A stretch of DNA of 64,000 nt from JAHELQ01 sp965603365 (lineage in GTDB: Bacteria > Acidobacteriota > Aminicenantia > UBA2199): positions 19,329-83,328 of the forward strand of contig CBFDCR010000015.1 in the NCBI GenBank assembly GCA_965603365.1, given 5' to 3'. The position numbers were made by a program, and so were the translations under genes. Below the pieces are notes generated by a model. The model saw only the letters and a program-made list of their open reading frames with translations. It was not told the origin of the DNA and did no database searches. Positions 35,707 through 46,428 of this stretch are shown piece after piece (within the stretch, counting starts at the first letter, position 1; every line of letters begins with the position of its first letter).

Positions 35707-38700
35707 CTAATCAAATTCAAAGTCGGTCTCTTTATCGGCCAGTATATTGGAAGATGCCCTCAGAAAATTGTCGGTTATTAATATATCATGCAGTTTGAGG
35801 TTACTATTTCGGATAACCTGTTTTAAGATTGAGAGGTAGCATCGTGACATCTCCTCAATAGCAGCCCTTTTAAACAATGAATTTCTGTATTCAAGAACCA
35901 CCCGCAGCATGGCCTCCGATTCGGTGATATGAAGCATCAGGTCGAAGTGTGATTTTTGCTCTTGAAATTCAAAGACAGTGAAATTCAATACCCCTTGACG
36001 ATTCTGCCGGGCTGAAGTTATTCCCATATCCTCCTGGATCGCCAGGACAGTCTCTACCAGGGGATGTCTGCCGGCTATTCGGGGCACCTTCAATTTCCAT
36101 ATCAACTCGTCAAACTGAGCCTCCTGGTTCTCATATGCGTTGATGGCATTTCCCTTAACTTCTTCCAGAAATTCTTTAAAGGTCTTATTCGGGTTTGGCC
36201 GGTTTCTCAGTGCCAGCATATTGGAAAAGAAACCTATTGTATTTATAAAATCATTGTGGGTCCGGCCGGAAATCGGCATCCCCACCACGAAATCCTCTTG
36301 CCCCGTATATTTCGATAATAATACATAGTAGGCCGACAGCAGTACAATATTCAGTGTAACAAATGACTTTACGGCAAACTGTTTTATCTGGTCCGACAAG
36401 TCTCTATCTATCTCGAAACGGACGACATCTCCCTTAAAATCTAAAAGGTCAGGCCTGGGATAATCGGTAGGCAAATTGAGGACCGGTATATCGCCCTCAA
36501 ATTGTCTCCTCCAGAAATCCTCCTGCTGCCGACGTCTCTCTTGCTGTTTCCTGCTGCTCTGCCATTCTGAATAATCCCTGTACTGCAATGTCAGCGGCGG
36601 CAGTTCCTTCCCATCATACAAAGCCGTCAACTCTGTAATGAACAGGTTAAAGGAAATGGCATCGGATATGATATGGTGCATATCCAGCATCAATATATGC
36701 CTTTCATTCTCTACGATTATTGAGCATACCCGAAATAAAGGCGCATTTTGAAGATCAAAAGGTTTTATAAATTCATATAATATCTTTTTGACTGCCTCCA
36801 GAGTTTCTTCGTACTGCTCTATTGAGAACTCCACCTCCCGGTGGATCCTCTGGAATGATTCCTTTCCCAAAATCCCGAAGGAAGTCCTTAAGCTTTCATG
36901 CCGCTTGATTAACCTGCGAAAAACATTCTCCAATCGATCTATTTCCAATGGCCTTTCCACCATCACGGCATTTGAGATGTGGTAGCCGGTACTCTCCCTG
37001 TCCATTTGTTGAAGCACAAACAATCTTTTCTGGGCCGATGACAGTGCATAGTATTCCTTTTTCTCTGTCCTTTCTATCGATTTATAATCACATTTTATCT
37101 CTCGCTCCGTTAAATAATGCGCCAATCCCCTGATGGTGGGTGTCTGGAAAATCCTGGCCATCGGGACTTTCACCTGCAATTCCCTCTGTATCTTCAGGAC
37201 TAATTTATTAATCTTTAAGGAATGCCCTCCCAACTCAAAAAAGTTGGAATCCATACCGATCGCCTTTTCTTCAATCTCAAGTACCTCTGCCCATATTTCA
37301 GCCAATAACTTTTCAAGTCCGGCAGTGGGGGCCACATATTTCTTACCGGACTCGAACACGGGCACCGGTAATGCCTCCTTATTGACTTTGCCACTCGCCG
37401 TTAATGGGACTTTCTCGATTGGTATAAAAATAGACGGGATCATGTAAGCAGGCAGCGTATCAGCCAGTTTCTCCCGCAGTCCGACAGTTTCCAACTCGCC
37501 ATCGGTGACCAGGTAGGCACAGAGATATTGTTCCTTGCTTCTTTTTTCCTCCACGGAAAGTACGACTGCCTGTCTAATTCCATCCAAACGCGCCAGATGA
37601 CATTCAAGCTCGCAGAGTTCCAGTCGATTCCCCCTGATTTTAACCTGGCGGTCTTTTCTTCCTAAAAATTCTATGTTTCCATCAGGTAACAGCCTGGCTA
37701 AATCACCGGTTTTGTACAGCCTTTCACCTTTTATGAAGGGGTGATGGATAAATCTCTCTGCTGTTAAACCCGGCCGGTTCAAATAGCCCCGGGCCAATCC
37801 ATCACCCGAAATGCACAGTTCACCCGCAATCCCGATGGGCTGCAATTTACCGGCTTGACCGAAGATATAAATACCGGTATTGTAAATGGGCTTTCCGATC
37901 GGGATGTTCTCGAACCCTGTCTCCACCTTGAAACTCGTGGTCACCACGGTATTTTCGGTGGGTCCGTAATGGTTCGTCAATGCGTAATCCCTTCGGACAA
38001 ATTTTTTCAATTTATCTCCGCCGGTCAGCAGTAATCTCAGGGAGCTGTTTTCCAAATTTATGAATTGCTCACACACCTGGGTGGGCAAAAATCCAACCGT
38101 TATACGGTGGGTCTCAAAATACCTGTTTAACTCACCAATATCCAATAAGAGGTCCCCCTTTATGACATCGATACATACACCTTTGATTAAGTAAGGGAAG
38201 ATTTCCCAGACCGAGGCGTCAAATCCAAATCCCGCATACTTCACGGTATGGTCGGACGAAGAGATCGAATAATGCAAATTGTGCCACCAACACAAATTGT
38301 TCAACGATTTATGTTCCACCATTACGCCCTTGGGCCGTCCGGTCGATCCCGAGGTATATATCACGTAGGCCGGGTCATCCATGCTGTTTGCACATTCTAA
38401 ATTTCCGGCATCCCCTCGAAACAACCGGCGCGCTTCCAGATTGATGGTCGGAAAATCCCGGACCAGATCTTTCTCACATTTACTGTGAGTCAACAGCAGC
38501 CGAGATGAGCTGTCCTTTAAGATATACCTTACTCTCTCCTTCGGGGTCGTTGAATCAATCGGTAAAAATGCCCCACCTGCCTTTAAAATTGACAATACCC
38601 CGACAATCATCTCTATTGACGGTTCCACCCTGATGGCAGCAATCGAACCGGAAACCACCTGTTTCCGTTGAAGTACCCTTGCCAACCGGTTGGCTTGCCG

Positions 38701-41700
38701 ATTGAGAAGCCGGTATGTCAGGTGCACCTCTTCATACAAAATTCCCACTGTCCCGGCATTTAGCTCTACCTGTTCCTGAAATAGTTCGTATATAGTCTTA
38801 TCTGCCGGGCAGTCTATATCGGTGTCGTTAAAATGTACGGTTATCTGCCTTTTCATCTCTTCCGGTATCCATTCCAGTTGCGATATTTTCCGATCAGGTC
38901 GTTCTAAGAGAGAGTCAACGATCTTCCTGAAATATTGTACAAACCTCGAAATCGTGGTGCTCTTAAATAACTTCACCCTGTACTCAAAGGTAAAAAGGAG
39001 TTTCTCACCCGTTTCTACTCCCCACAGGGTTAGATCGAACTTCGAGTCTTCCCTTTGATAATCGTAGGATTGGACGTTTAATCCCGGTATCTCTATATCG
39101 AGGGTACCGTTATTCTGCAGGACAAATATGGTGTCAAACAGGGGATTTCGGCTGGCATCTCTATTCAAGGATACCGTCTTCACCAATTCCTCAAACGGGT
39201 AATCCTGGTTCTCAAATGCCTCTAAAACCGTTGACTTTGCCTCCTGGAGAAAGCCACTAAACCTTTTTTCCCCTACCGGTTTACTCCGTATGGCCAGGGT
39301 TTTCACAAACATCCCGATCACCCTCGACAACTCTTCGAGATCTCTACCTTCGGTTACGGTGCCGATTATGATATCTTCCTGGCCGCCGATCTTTGCTAAC
39401 AATACAATATAAACAGTTAGCAGCAGCATATACAGGGTTACCCCGGCTTCCCTTGACAATTTTTTTAATCCCTTTGTCTGCCGTTCCTGTATCGAAAAAT
39501 TAACCCGCTCTCCCTGGAAACCTTGAACAGCAGATCTGTGAAAATCGAGGGGGAGGTTCAAGACCGGTGGTTCGTCCTCAAATTCCTTCAGCCAGTAGGC
39601 TTCTTGAGCCTTCAAGTTCTCTTTACCTTCGGCAGTTGTGTTTATGCTCTGCTTCCACACTAAATAATCTCTGTACTGAATCGACATGGGGGGGAGTTTT
39701 TCACCACCGTATATTTTCAGCAAATCCTCCACAAATATATTCAGCGATGTCCCATCGGTAATGATGTGGTGCATATCCACCAGTAAGACGTTTTCCTCTC
39801 GTCCCGATTTGATCAAACCGACCCTCAGCAGCGGTGCCTGCGATAGATCAAACGGTCGGATAAAAGCCTTTATGATATGCCGGACTGCGGCTTCCCTTGC
39901 ATCCATCCCGCGGCCTGACTTTTTCCCGGCAGCTTCATCGAAATACTCGATTTTAAAACTCACCTCCCCGGATATTTTCTGAAACGGTTCCCCATTTATT
40001 GTATTAATAGACGTTCGCAGGCTCTCGTGTCTTTCCGTCAACCTCAACAATGCTTTCTCCAACTTCCCGGCCCCAAGATGCCCTTCTAACTTCAACACCA
40101 CGGGCATGTTGTAACTGATATTTTGATGCTCCATCAGGTGTAAGATGTATAACCTTTTTTGCGCAGAAGATAACGCATAGTAGTCTTTTTTTTCGGTTGG
40201 CCTGGGGGCGGTATATTGGTAGTACTTCCCATTCTTGATCATTTCAACCAGACACCGGATCGACGGCCCTACGAAAATTTTCGCCACCGGCATCCTTACC
40301 TTTAACTCATTTAAGATCTTTGCCGCCACCGCCATCGCCTTTAAGGAATGCCCCCCTAAATGGAAAAAGTTGGAATCTATACCAATGAGTTCCCGCTTTA
40401 CACCCAGGGCTTTGGCCCAAATCTCCACCAGCTTTTTTTCCATCTCATCCCTGGGAGCCGTATGTAGAGACGAAGGTGCGATCCTGGGTGCCGGCAATTT
40501 CATCCGGTCGATTTTCCCGTTGGGAGTCAGGGGGATACGGTCGATCCGCATGAAATGGAATGGTATCATATAGGCCGGTAATCTCTGGCCCAAGTAATCT
40601 TTCAACTCATTGGGGGTTATTTCTTCTCCGGCTCCGGAATTTTTTTCATAGTAAGCACACAGAAAGGTATCTCCGTCACCATGTGTTCCAGCCACGACCA
40701 CGGCTTTTTTTATTCTATCGTGATTCCGCAGTTGACTCTCTATCTCCCCCAATTCGATTCGGTATCCCCTTATTTTCACCTGATGATCCTGTCTGCCCTT
40801 AAAGTCTATTTGTCCATTGGGCAGCCACCGGGCGAGGTCACCTGTCCGGTATAGATACCCGGATTGCTCGAACGGATTGGCGCTAAATTTCCCGGCAGTC
40901 AGGTCAGGCTTGTTTAGATAACCCCGCGCTAACCCCACTCCCGAAATGCATACTTCTCCATATACCCCTACGGGCTGGGGCGTCAAATATTGACCCAGAA
41001 TATATATTTTAATGTTGTCAATCGGTTTTCCAATGGGGATAGGTTCGACTTCCTCGCCGGTGGGGCAGTTAAAATAAGTGACATCCACAGTCGCTTCGGT
41101 TGGGCCGTATAAATTGACCAGCCTGGTTTCGTGATCCCTGAATAAGCGGTTAAAGCTGCGAACCTGCTGCTTTAGGAGTGCCTCTCCGCTGGAAAAAATA
41201 TACCTCAGACTTGAAATCCTATTTGTGCTATCCAACTCTTCAACATAATCTATAAAGAAATTCAGCATAGAAGGAACAAAATGTATGACCGTCACCCGAT
41301 ACCGCTCTACAGCGTCTATGATGGCTGCCGAATCCTTCTCTTTACCAGCCCCCAACAAAAATACCGAAGCACCGCAGAAGAGCCACCAGAATATTTCCCA
41401 GGCCGAAACATCAAAGAATAAAGGGGTTTTTTGAAGTATCATATCATATTCAGTCAAAGGATAAGATCGCTGCATCCAGTTTAACCGGTTAACCAGGGAT
41501 TTATGTTCTATCAAAGTCCCTTTAGGCCTGCCGGTTGTCCCGGACGTATAGATTATATACACCGGATCCCCGGGTGTGACGGCAACCTCCTCCGGCTCAT
41601 GACTATCCCCCTGACACGAAAGAAGGTCCTCTACCGTCAGGCATTCACAAATTTCGTCCCAGTTTTCCCGGAAGGGGGACCGGGTTAACAACAACGATAC

Positions 41701-44700
41701 CTGACTGTCCTCGATCATATACCTCTTGCGTCCGTGGGGGTATTCCGGGGCGATGGGCAGGTAGGCACAGCCGGCTCTCAAAATGCCGAATACGCCGATT
41801 AACATTTCCAGAGAACGCTCTAGCATTAGGCCCACGGCTTTGCCGGGAATCGCACCTTTATGTTTTAGCACTCCCCCCAATCGTTGGACTCTTTCATGAA
41901 AACCCCGGTAGGTGAATTGCCTTTCTTCAAAGACTACGGCTGTGTTATCGGGAGTTCGGACTGTCCGGTTCGCGAACAGTTCATAAATGGTTTTTTCCCG
42001 GGGAAAATTTTCCTCTGTACAATTCCATTCATATAACAATCGCCTGATTTCGGATGCTCCCAACATCGGCAGCAGCGATATTTTCTTCTCGGGTTGAGTC
42101 ATGACCTCCTGAAGCAATTTTTTATAATGGTTCAGAACCCGCTCTATGGTACCGGCCTCAAATATATCCGTATTGTACTCCCAATCGATTAACATCTCCC
42201 CCGCTTCTCCCTCTACCGGCAGAATGACCACGATGTTCATGTCGAATTTCGAGGTCCTGTTGTGAGAAGGTTCGACCGTCAATTCGAGATTCGGTAGTTG
42301 TAAACGCCCTGTCGGTGTGTCCATAAAGCTGTATAAGACCTGGAAAATTGGCGTATAGCTTAAGCTCCTCTCAGGTCTCATCACCTCCACTACCTTTTCA
42401 AAGGGGGTGTCCTGGTGTTCGTAGGCTTCTAAGCAGGTCGTCTTCACCCGTCGCAAGACATCTATAACCGGCATATCTCCCGAAATCTGCGTCCTCAAGG
42501 CAATGGTATTAATCACCATCCCCAACATTCCCTCCAGCTCTTTAACGCGCCGGTTCGCGATCCCGGTTCCTATGCACAGATCTTCACTGCCGCAATAGCG
42601 GAACATGAGCACTTTAAACACCGCCAACATCGTCATAAATAACGTCACATCGTTTTCTTTACTAAAATTTCGAAGAGCGGCGGCTAAATGGGCCGATAAA
42701 ACAAGCCTTTTCATCGTCCCTCTCCCGCTTATTACAGGGGGTCTGGGACGGTCGGTGGGCAGTTCGAGCAGCGGCGGCAGCCCCGCTAATTTTTTCTGCC
42801 AATAATCGAGATGCCGTTTTAGCCTCTCTCCGTGTAAATATTCTCTCTGCCGGATGGCAAAATCCGCATATTGAATGGGCAGCTCCGGCAGAGGTGATGG
42901 TTCCCCGTTTAAATACGCCGTAAAAATGACAATAAACTCTTTTAACATCACCCCCTGGGTCCAACCGTCGTGAACCAGATGATGCTCTGTAGAAACCAGT
43001 AAATGTTCATCTTCCTTTAATTTCAATACCGTGACCCGCAGCATCGGGCCATGCTCAAAATCGAAGGGCCGCTGCCCCTCTTCGATGACAAACGCCTCAA
43101 TTTTACGTTTCTGGGCAGCGGCATTTAAATCCCGCAAATCCAGAACCGGTATCTTCAATTCAAAGGGTTCCCCAATGACCTGCACCGGTTCCCCATCTAT
43201 TGTGGGAAACACGGTGCGGAGTATCTCATGCCGTCGAATGATTTCACTAAACGTGCGCTCAAACAACGATACATCCAGGTCTCCTTTTATCCGCAGAACG
43301 CGGGGCACATGATAAGCCTTATTTTCTTTGTCCAATTGTTGTAAGAACCACAGCCGCTCCTGGGAAAAGGACAACGGGATTTTTCCCGTCCTGGAAGCTC
43401 TGGACATCCGGGTGATGCTATCTTGCTTTTTTTCTACCCATCGGGATAATGCTATTATGGTGGGATTCTCAAAAAAACTTCGCAGTGAGACATCTCCACT
43501 GCCGGTCTTCCTGACCCGGGCAATGATCCGGTTGGCCAGTATAGAATCGCCTCCCAACTCGAAAAAGTCATCCTCGATACCAACCGGTTCGAGCTTGAGA
43601 ACCTCCTGCCAGATAGATACCAACTGCTTCTCCGTCTCAGTGATGGGGGCCACATACCCGGTTCCTTTTACCATCGATCTCTCGACTGGCTGCGGCAGTG
43701 AGCGTCGATCGATCTTACCGCTCGTTGTGACCGGCAGCTCGTTTAGCACCATAAAATATGCCGGCAGCATGTAAGCGGGCAATTTATTCGACAGGTATTC
43801 CCGCAGCCCTGCCGTAAAGGAGTTCCGATCTAACCGCCCTGCATATGAGGGCACGAGATAGGCTGCAAGATACTTACTTCTACCGCCATCCTCTATGGCT
43901 TCAACAACTGCCTCCTTAACCGATTCGTGACTTAACAGATAATTCTCAATCTCTCCCGGCTCGATTCTGAAGCCCCGGATCTTAACCTGGTGGTCGATCC
44001 TGCCTAAAAACTCTATATTCCCGTCGGGCAGCCAGCGCGCCAGATCCCCCGTACGATACAGTGGGGTTTCCGGGCATTGGTCAAATGTGATGGGTGACTG
44101 GTGAACAATGGCTGGCGGTAAGCAGGGATTTATTACGAATTTTTCTGCCGTTAACTCCGGTTGATTTAAATAACCCTCCGAAATGCCCTCACCGGCTATA
44201 CATAGTTCACCAGGCACACCAATGGGCTGGGCCTTGAGATTTTGGTCCAGAATATAGACCCGGTGCAGGGCAGATGGCCGGCCGATGGGTATGCCTTCAC
44301 TCTCTTTAAAATTGCCTGCCTCACCGGCTTTTAGCGAGAATATCGCCGTGTTAATCGTGGCCTCGGTGGGACCGTACCCGTTATAAATCATACACCCTGG
44401 AGAGACAAGTCCGACCGTGTCGTTGACAAGCTTGCCGGTCAGTGTTTCTCCCCCCAAATGGACAATTTCTACCCCCGGTATCCTCCTGCCCGAAGATACG
44501 GTTTGACCGAAAAGGGTGGGTGTGGTATGGAGTGTATTGATATCATGCTGCACGATAAAGTCGGCATAGGAAGTTAAACCGCCGAGTTCTGTCCGCTCCA
44601 AAAAGTAAAAAGTACCGCCGAACAAGATGGTGGTCAATATCTCGAACACTCCAAAATCAAAGGAATAGGACAGGTTCTGCACGACCCTTGTATGGTTTCC

Positions 44701-45156
44701 CAATTGAAAGTGATCACGAAACCAGGTTAGCAGCGGTGTCAAATTCCTGTGGCTGATGGGCACCCCTTTGGGTTTACCGGTAGAGCCGGAAGTATAAATT
44801 ACATAGCAGGTCCGCTTCATCTCGGAGGGGGATGCCACGTCCGAAACCTCTGGCCGACCGACTGCCTGGCCCTCCGGAAAAGAGACCCTTTCGGTGTTCT
44901 CAATATGATGGGAATCAATGCACAGAAGGTGTTTGACGGGGGAATTGCGGTCTGCAATTTGTCGGGCCTTATCGAAGTTGGCTCTATCGGTCATCAGAAC
45001 CTCGATATTGAGATCATTAACAATATAGTCGATGCGTGCGCAGGGATGGGAGGGATTAATGGGCACAAAGCCATTGCCGGACTTTAAAATACTCAAGATA
45101 CCGGCAATCAAGCCGGGATTGTCATCCATCATGATGCCGATGAAACTGTTTTTCAT
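35707..45156 (-). CDS. NRPS: A(C-terminal part of a split domain) - PCP - C - A(Ser) - PCP - C - A(Leu-like) - PCP - C
   Basis: A 3149-residue protein that begins inside an A domain. Its first residues, MKNSFIGIMMDDNPGLIAGI, match the strand just before motif A2, and 'YVIYTSGSTGKPKGV' (A3) is near residue 120. The missing A1 region is the C-terminus of the C-PCP-C protein encoded two genes upstream. Then: PCP1 GGDSILA near 535; C with HHLVHDGW near 727; A2 (A3 motif near 1203); PCP2 near 1600; C with HHIITDGT near 1797; A3 (A3 motif near 2265); PCP3 near 2645; C near 2827, whose motif reads HHIISDAI (Gly to Ala). By-eye codes: split A about DFFHHGGIN (unassigned), A2 DVWHFSLVD (Ser), A3 DAWFLGHVV (close to the Leu code). 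None of its A domains is interrupted. It ends 'KETDFEFD'. Confidence 0.95.
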   Translation of the reverse strand: MKNSFIGIMMDDNPGLIAGILSILKSGNGFVPINPSHPCARIDYIVNDLNIEVLMTDRANFDKARQIADRNSPVKHLLCIDSHHIENTERVSFPEGQAVGRPEVSDVASPSEMKRTCYVIYTSGSTGKPKGVPISHRNLTPLLTWFRDHFQLGNHTRVVQNLSYSFDFGVFEILTTILFGGTFYFLERTELGGLTSYADFIVQHDINTLHTTPTLFGQTVSSGRRIPGVEIVHLGGETLTGKLVNDTVGLVSPGCMIYNGYGPTEATINTAIFSLKAGEAGNFKESEGIPIGRPSALHRVYILDQNLKAQPIGVPGELCIAGEGISEGYLNQPELTAEKFVINPCLPPAIVHQSPITFDQCPETPLYRTGDLARWLPDGNIEFLGRIDHQVKIRGFRIEPGEIENYLLSHESVKEAVVEAIEDGGRSKYLAAYLVPSYAGRLDRNSFTAGLREYLSNKLPAYMLPAYFMVLNELPVTTSGKIDRRSLPQPVERSMVKGTGYVAPITETEKQLVSIWQEVLKLEPVGIEDDFFELGGDSILANRIIARVRKTGSGDVSLRSFFENPTIIALSRWVEKKQDSITRMSRASRTGKIPLSFSQERLWFLQQLDKENKAYHVPRVLRIKGDLDVSLFERTFSEIIRRHEILRTVFPTIDGEPVQVIGEPFELKIPVLDLRDLNAAAQKRKIEAFVIEEGQRPFDFEHGPMLRVTVLKLKEDEHLLVSTEHHLVHDGWTQGVMLKEFIVIFTAYLNGEPSPLPELPIQYADFAIRQREYLHGERLKRHLDYWQKKLAGLPPLLELPTDRPRPPVISGRGTMKRLVLSAHLAAALRNFSKENDVTLFMTMLAVFKVLMFRYCGSEDLCIGTGIANRRVKELEGMLGMVINTIALRTQISGDMPVIDVLRRVKTTCLEAYEHQDTPFEKVVEVMRPERSLSYTPIFQVLYSFMDTPTGRLQLPNLELTVEPSHNRTSKFDMNIVVILPVEGEAGEMLIDWEYNTDIFEAGTIERVLNHYKKLLQEVMTQPEKKISLLPMLGASEIRRLLYEWNCTEENFPREKTIYELFANRTVRTPDNTAVVFEERQFTYRGFHERVQRLGGVLKHKGAIPGKAVGLMLERSLEMLIGVFGILRAGCAYLPIAPEYPHGRKRYMIEDSQVSLLLTRSPFRENWDEICECLTVEDLLSCQGDSHEPEEVAVTPGDPVYIIYTSGTTGRPKGTLIEHKSLVNRLNWMQRSYPLTEYDMILQKTPLFFDVSAWEIFWWLFCGASVFLLGAGKEKDSAAIIDAVERYRVTVIHFVPSMLNFFIDYVEELDSTNRISSLRYIFSSGEALLKQQVRSFNRLFRDHETRLVNLYGPTEATVDVTYFNCPTGEEVEPIPIGKPIDNIKIYILGQYLTPQPVGVYGEVCISGVGLARGYLNKPDLTAGKFSANPFEQSGYLYRTGDLARWLPNGQIDFKGRQDHQVKIRGYRIELGEIESQLRNHDRIKKAVVVAGTHGDGDTFLCAYYEKNSGAGEEITPNELKDYLGQRLPAYMIPFHFMRIDRIPLTPNGKIDRMKLPAPRIAPSSLHTAPRDEMEKKLVEIWAKALGVKRELIGIDSNFFHLGGHSLKAMAVAAKILNELKVRMPVAKIFVGPSIRCLVEMIKNGKYYQYTAPRPTEKKDYYALSSAQKRLYILHLMEHQNISYNMPVVLKLEGHLGAGKLEKALLRLTERHESLRTSINTINGEPFQKISGEVSFKIEYFDEAAGKKSGRGMDAREAAVRHIIKAFIRPFDLSQAPLLRVGLIKSGREENVLLVDMHHIITDGTSLNIFVEDLLKIYGGEKLPPMSIQYRDYLVWKQSINTTAEGKENLKAQEAYWLKEFEDEPPVLNLPLDFHRSAVQGFQGERVNFSIQERQTKGLKKLSREAGVTLYMLLLTVYIVLLAKIGGQEDIIIGTVTEGRDLEELSRVIGMFVKTLAIRSKPVGEKRFSGFLQEAKSTVLEAFENQDYPFEELVKTVSLNRDASRNPLFDTIFVLQNNGTLDIEIPGLNVQSYDYQREDSKFDLTLWGVETGEKLLFTFEYRVKLFKSTTISRFVQYFRKIVDSLLERPDRKISQLEWIPEEMKRQITVHFNDTDIDCPADKTIYELFQEQVELNAGTVGILYEEVHLTYRLLNRQANRLARVLQRKQVVSGSIAAIRVEPSIEMIVGVLSILKAGGAFLPIDSTTPKERVRYILKDSSSRLLLTHSKCEKDLVRDFPTINLEARRLFRGDAGNLECANSMDDPAYVIYTSGSTGRPKGVMVEHKSLNNLCWWHNLHYSISSSDHTVKYAGFGFDASVWEIFPYLIKGVCIDVIKGDLLLDIGELNRYFETHRITVGFLPTQVCEQFINLENSSLRLLLTGGDKLKKFVRRDYALTNHYGPTENTVVTTSFKVETGFENIPIGKPIYNTGIYIFGQAGKLQPIGIAGELCISGDGLARGYLNRPGLTAERFIHHPFIKGERLYKTGDLARLLPDGNIEFLGRKDRQVKIRGNRLELCELECHLARLDGIRQAVVLSVEEKRSKEQYLCAYLVTDGELETVGLREKLADTLPAYMIPSIFIPIEKVPLTASGKVNKEALPVPVFESGKKYVAPTAGLEKLLAEIWAEVLEIEEKAIGMDSNFFELGGHSLKINKLVLKIQRELQVKVPMARIFQTPTIRGLAHYLTEREIKCDYKSIERTEKKEYYALSSAQKRLFVLQQMDRESTGYHISNAVMVERPLEIDRLENVFRRLIKRHESLRTSFGILGKESFQRIHREVEFSIEQYEETLEAVKKILYEFIKPFDLQNAPLFRVCSIIVENERHILMLDMHHIISDAISFNLFITELTALYDGKELPPLTLQYRDYSEWQSSRKQQERRRQQEDFWRRQFEGDIPVLNLPTDYPRPDLLDFKGDVVRFEIDRDLSDQIKQFAVKSFVTLNIVLLSAYYVLLSKYTGQEDFVVGMPISGRTHNDFINTIGFFSNMLALRNRPNPNKTFKEFLEEVKGNAINAYENQEAQFDELIWKLKVPRIAGRHPLVETVLAIQEDMGITSARQNRQGVLNFTVFEFQEQKSHFDLMLHITESEAMLRVVLEYRNSLFKRAAIEEMSRCYLSILKQVIRNSNLKLHDILITDNFLRASSNILADKETDFEFD

Positions 45157-45171
45157 TTTACCCTATAGAGT

Positions 45172-46425
45172 TTAAAAACGGATTGTAGACAATGGCCTAC
45201 GGAGGCTTGTCAGGGCGATACCTCTCTTTAAGGCCAGAACAACACCGGCTGCTTCGGCATAATTGCTCACCTCGCAGACATTTTTTAAGTTCAACCTCGA
45301 TCCCGTAACCTCCAGGATGGTCTCATTTTCCCGAACTGCTATGACGGGAATTCCATGCTTCCGGGCATACAACATCGGAATCCCCCCCAGGGCACTGGCG
45401 GGCGCCACCACTGCCAGGACATTGTGGATGTTAATCACATCTTTAATCCGGTAGTTACCGGTCTTCTCAATCTGAGGTGCATGACACAGCCCAATTAGCA
45501 CACAGGCCAGGCCGCAGGTAGAAGAAAATTCACCCGCTCCCCTGGCGTCCACCACCTTACTTTTCAAATTCAGATCTTTGACATTCAGCAGCGGAGCATG
45601 GGCGGCAGGCAATCTATACCGTCTACAGATCAAGTGGGAGATCAACGCCTCTGCGCCGCCGATGGGATTGGGGTGATTGCCGTCAAAATGTTCTGCATAA
45701 TCCGGGAGCGGCAAATCTTCGATGTTCGATGTCACCGCTATCGCACTCACCCCCCGTTCAATCAATTGATTACAGGCTTTAAACAAGACCTCCGGCCTCT
45801 CGATATTACCCACATAAGCCCCGGATTTACTCCTCACAGAGGAACCTCCAATCGACTCGTCGGTAATCACGTAGTCTTCGATGTCTATGCCGTGAACCGC
45901 CCTGACTGCATTGATAATGTTAAATACGATCTCCAGCTCCCGCCGGTTGGGTTTGTTGATGATCAATCCCACTTTGTTGGCATAGGGCCGATATAAATTC
46001 ACCAGACCCTTGCAAAACTGATCGATAATGAAGCCTTCGGTATACAATACATTATCAGCCTTGAATATAAAATTGGAGCCATTCACCGCATTGGGATTGG
46101 TAATAAGATAATCGCAGGCACTGGCCAACACCGCAGTCGCCGGTGCTGCATCGGCGGCGAAACCGCCGATCGTGCAGCCGATTCCTGTTGGGATCACGCT
46201 TAAGACAACGCTTTTGTCAGGATAAAGGGTCTCAATCGCGCCTTTGGAAGAATCTCCCTCTGTCTCTTCAAACAGGGTGATTTCAACCTGTATGTCATCT
46301 TCCGTTACCTTCGAGATAAACCAACGGAGAATTTGAGGTCCGAATTCCGCATCCAGGAGTTCCGGCAGCCTCTCAATCTCTTTCAGTTCCGACTTCTCGA
46401 TGATGTATTCCTGGTTTTTTACCAT
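45172..46425 (-). CDS. DUF3326-family protein lying between two halves of an A domain
   Basis: The protein is 417 residues. 'VIPTGIGCTIGGFAADAAPAT', 'DYLITNPNAVNGSNF' and 'NVLYTEGFIIDQFCKGL' match, from memory, the hallmark blocks of the DUF3326 family, whose biochemical function I do not know. Further blocks are 'AVTSNIEDLPLPDYAEHF', 'HPNPIGGAEALISHLICRRY', 'VVDARGAGEFSSTCGLACVL' and 'NIHNVLAVVAPASALGGIPM'. No signal peptide or membrane segment is evident. The gene starts four bases after the stop of the C-PCP-C gene and ends 15 bp before the next NRPS, exactly between the two parts of one A domain. It might hold the two parts together, regulate the split domain or supply the activated substrate; all of these are inference. 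Confidence 0.75.
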   Translation of the reverse strand: MVKNQEYIIEKSELKEIERLPELLDAEFGPQILRWFISKVTEDDIQVEITLFEETEGDSSKGAIETLYPDKSVVLSVIPTGIGCTIGGFAADAAPATAVLASACDYLITNPNAVNGSNFIFKADNVLYTEGFIIDQFCKGLVNLYRPYANKVGLIINKPNRRELEIVFNIINAVRAVHGIDIEDYVITDESIGGSSVRSKSGAYVGNIERPEVLFKACNQLIERGVSAIAVTSNIEDLPLPDYAEHFDGNHPNPIGGAEALISHLICRRYRLPAAHAPLLNVKDLNLKSKVVDARGAGEFSSTCGLACVLIGLCHAPQIEKTGNYRIKDVINIHNVLAVVAPASALGGIPMLYARKHGIPVIAVRENETILEVTGSRLNLKNVCEVSNYAEAAGVVLALKRGIALTSLRRPLSTIRF

Positions 46426-46428
46426 CTC

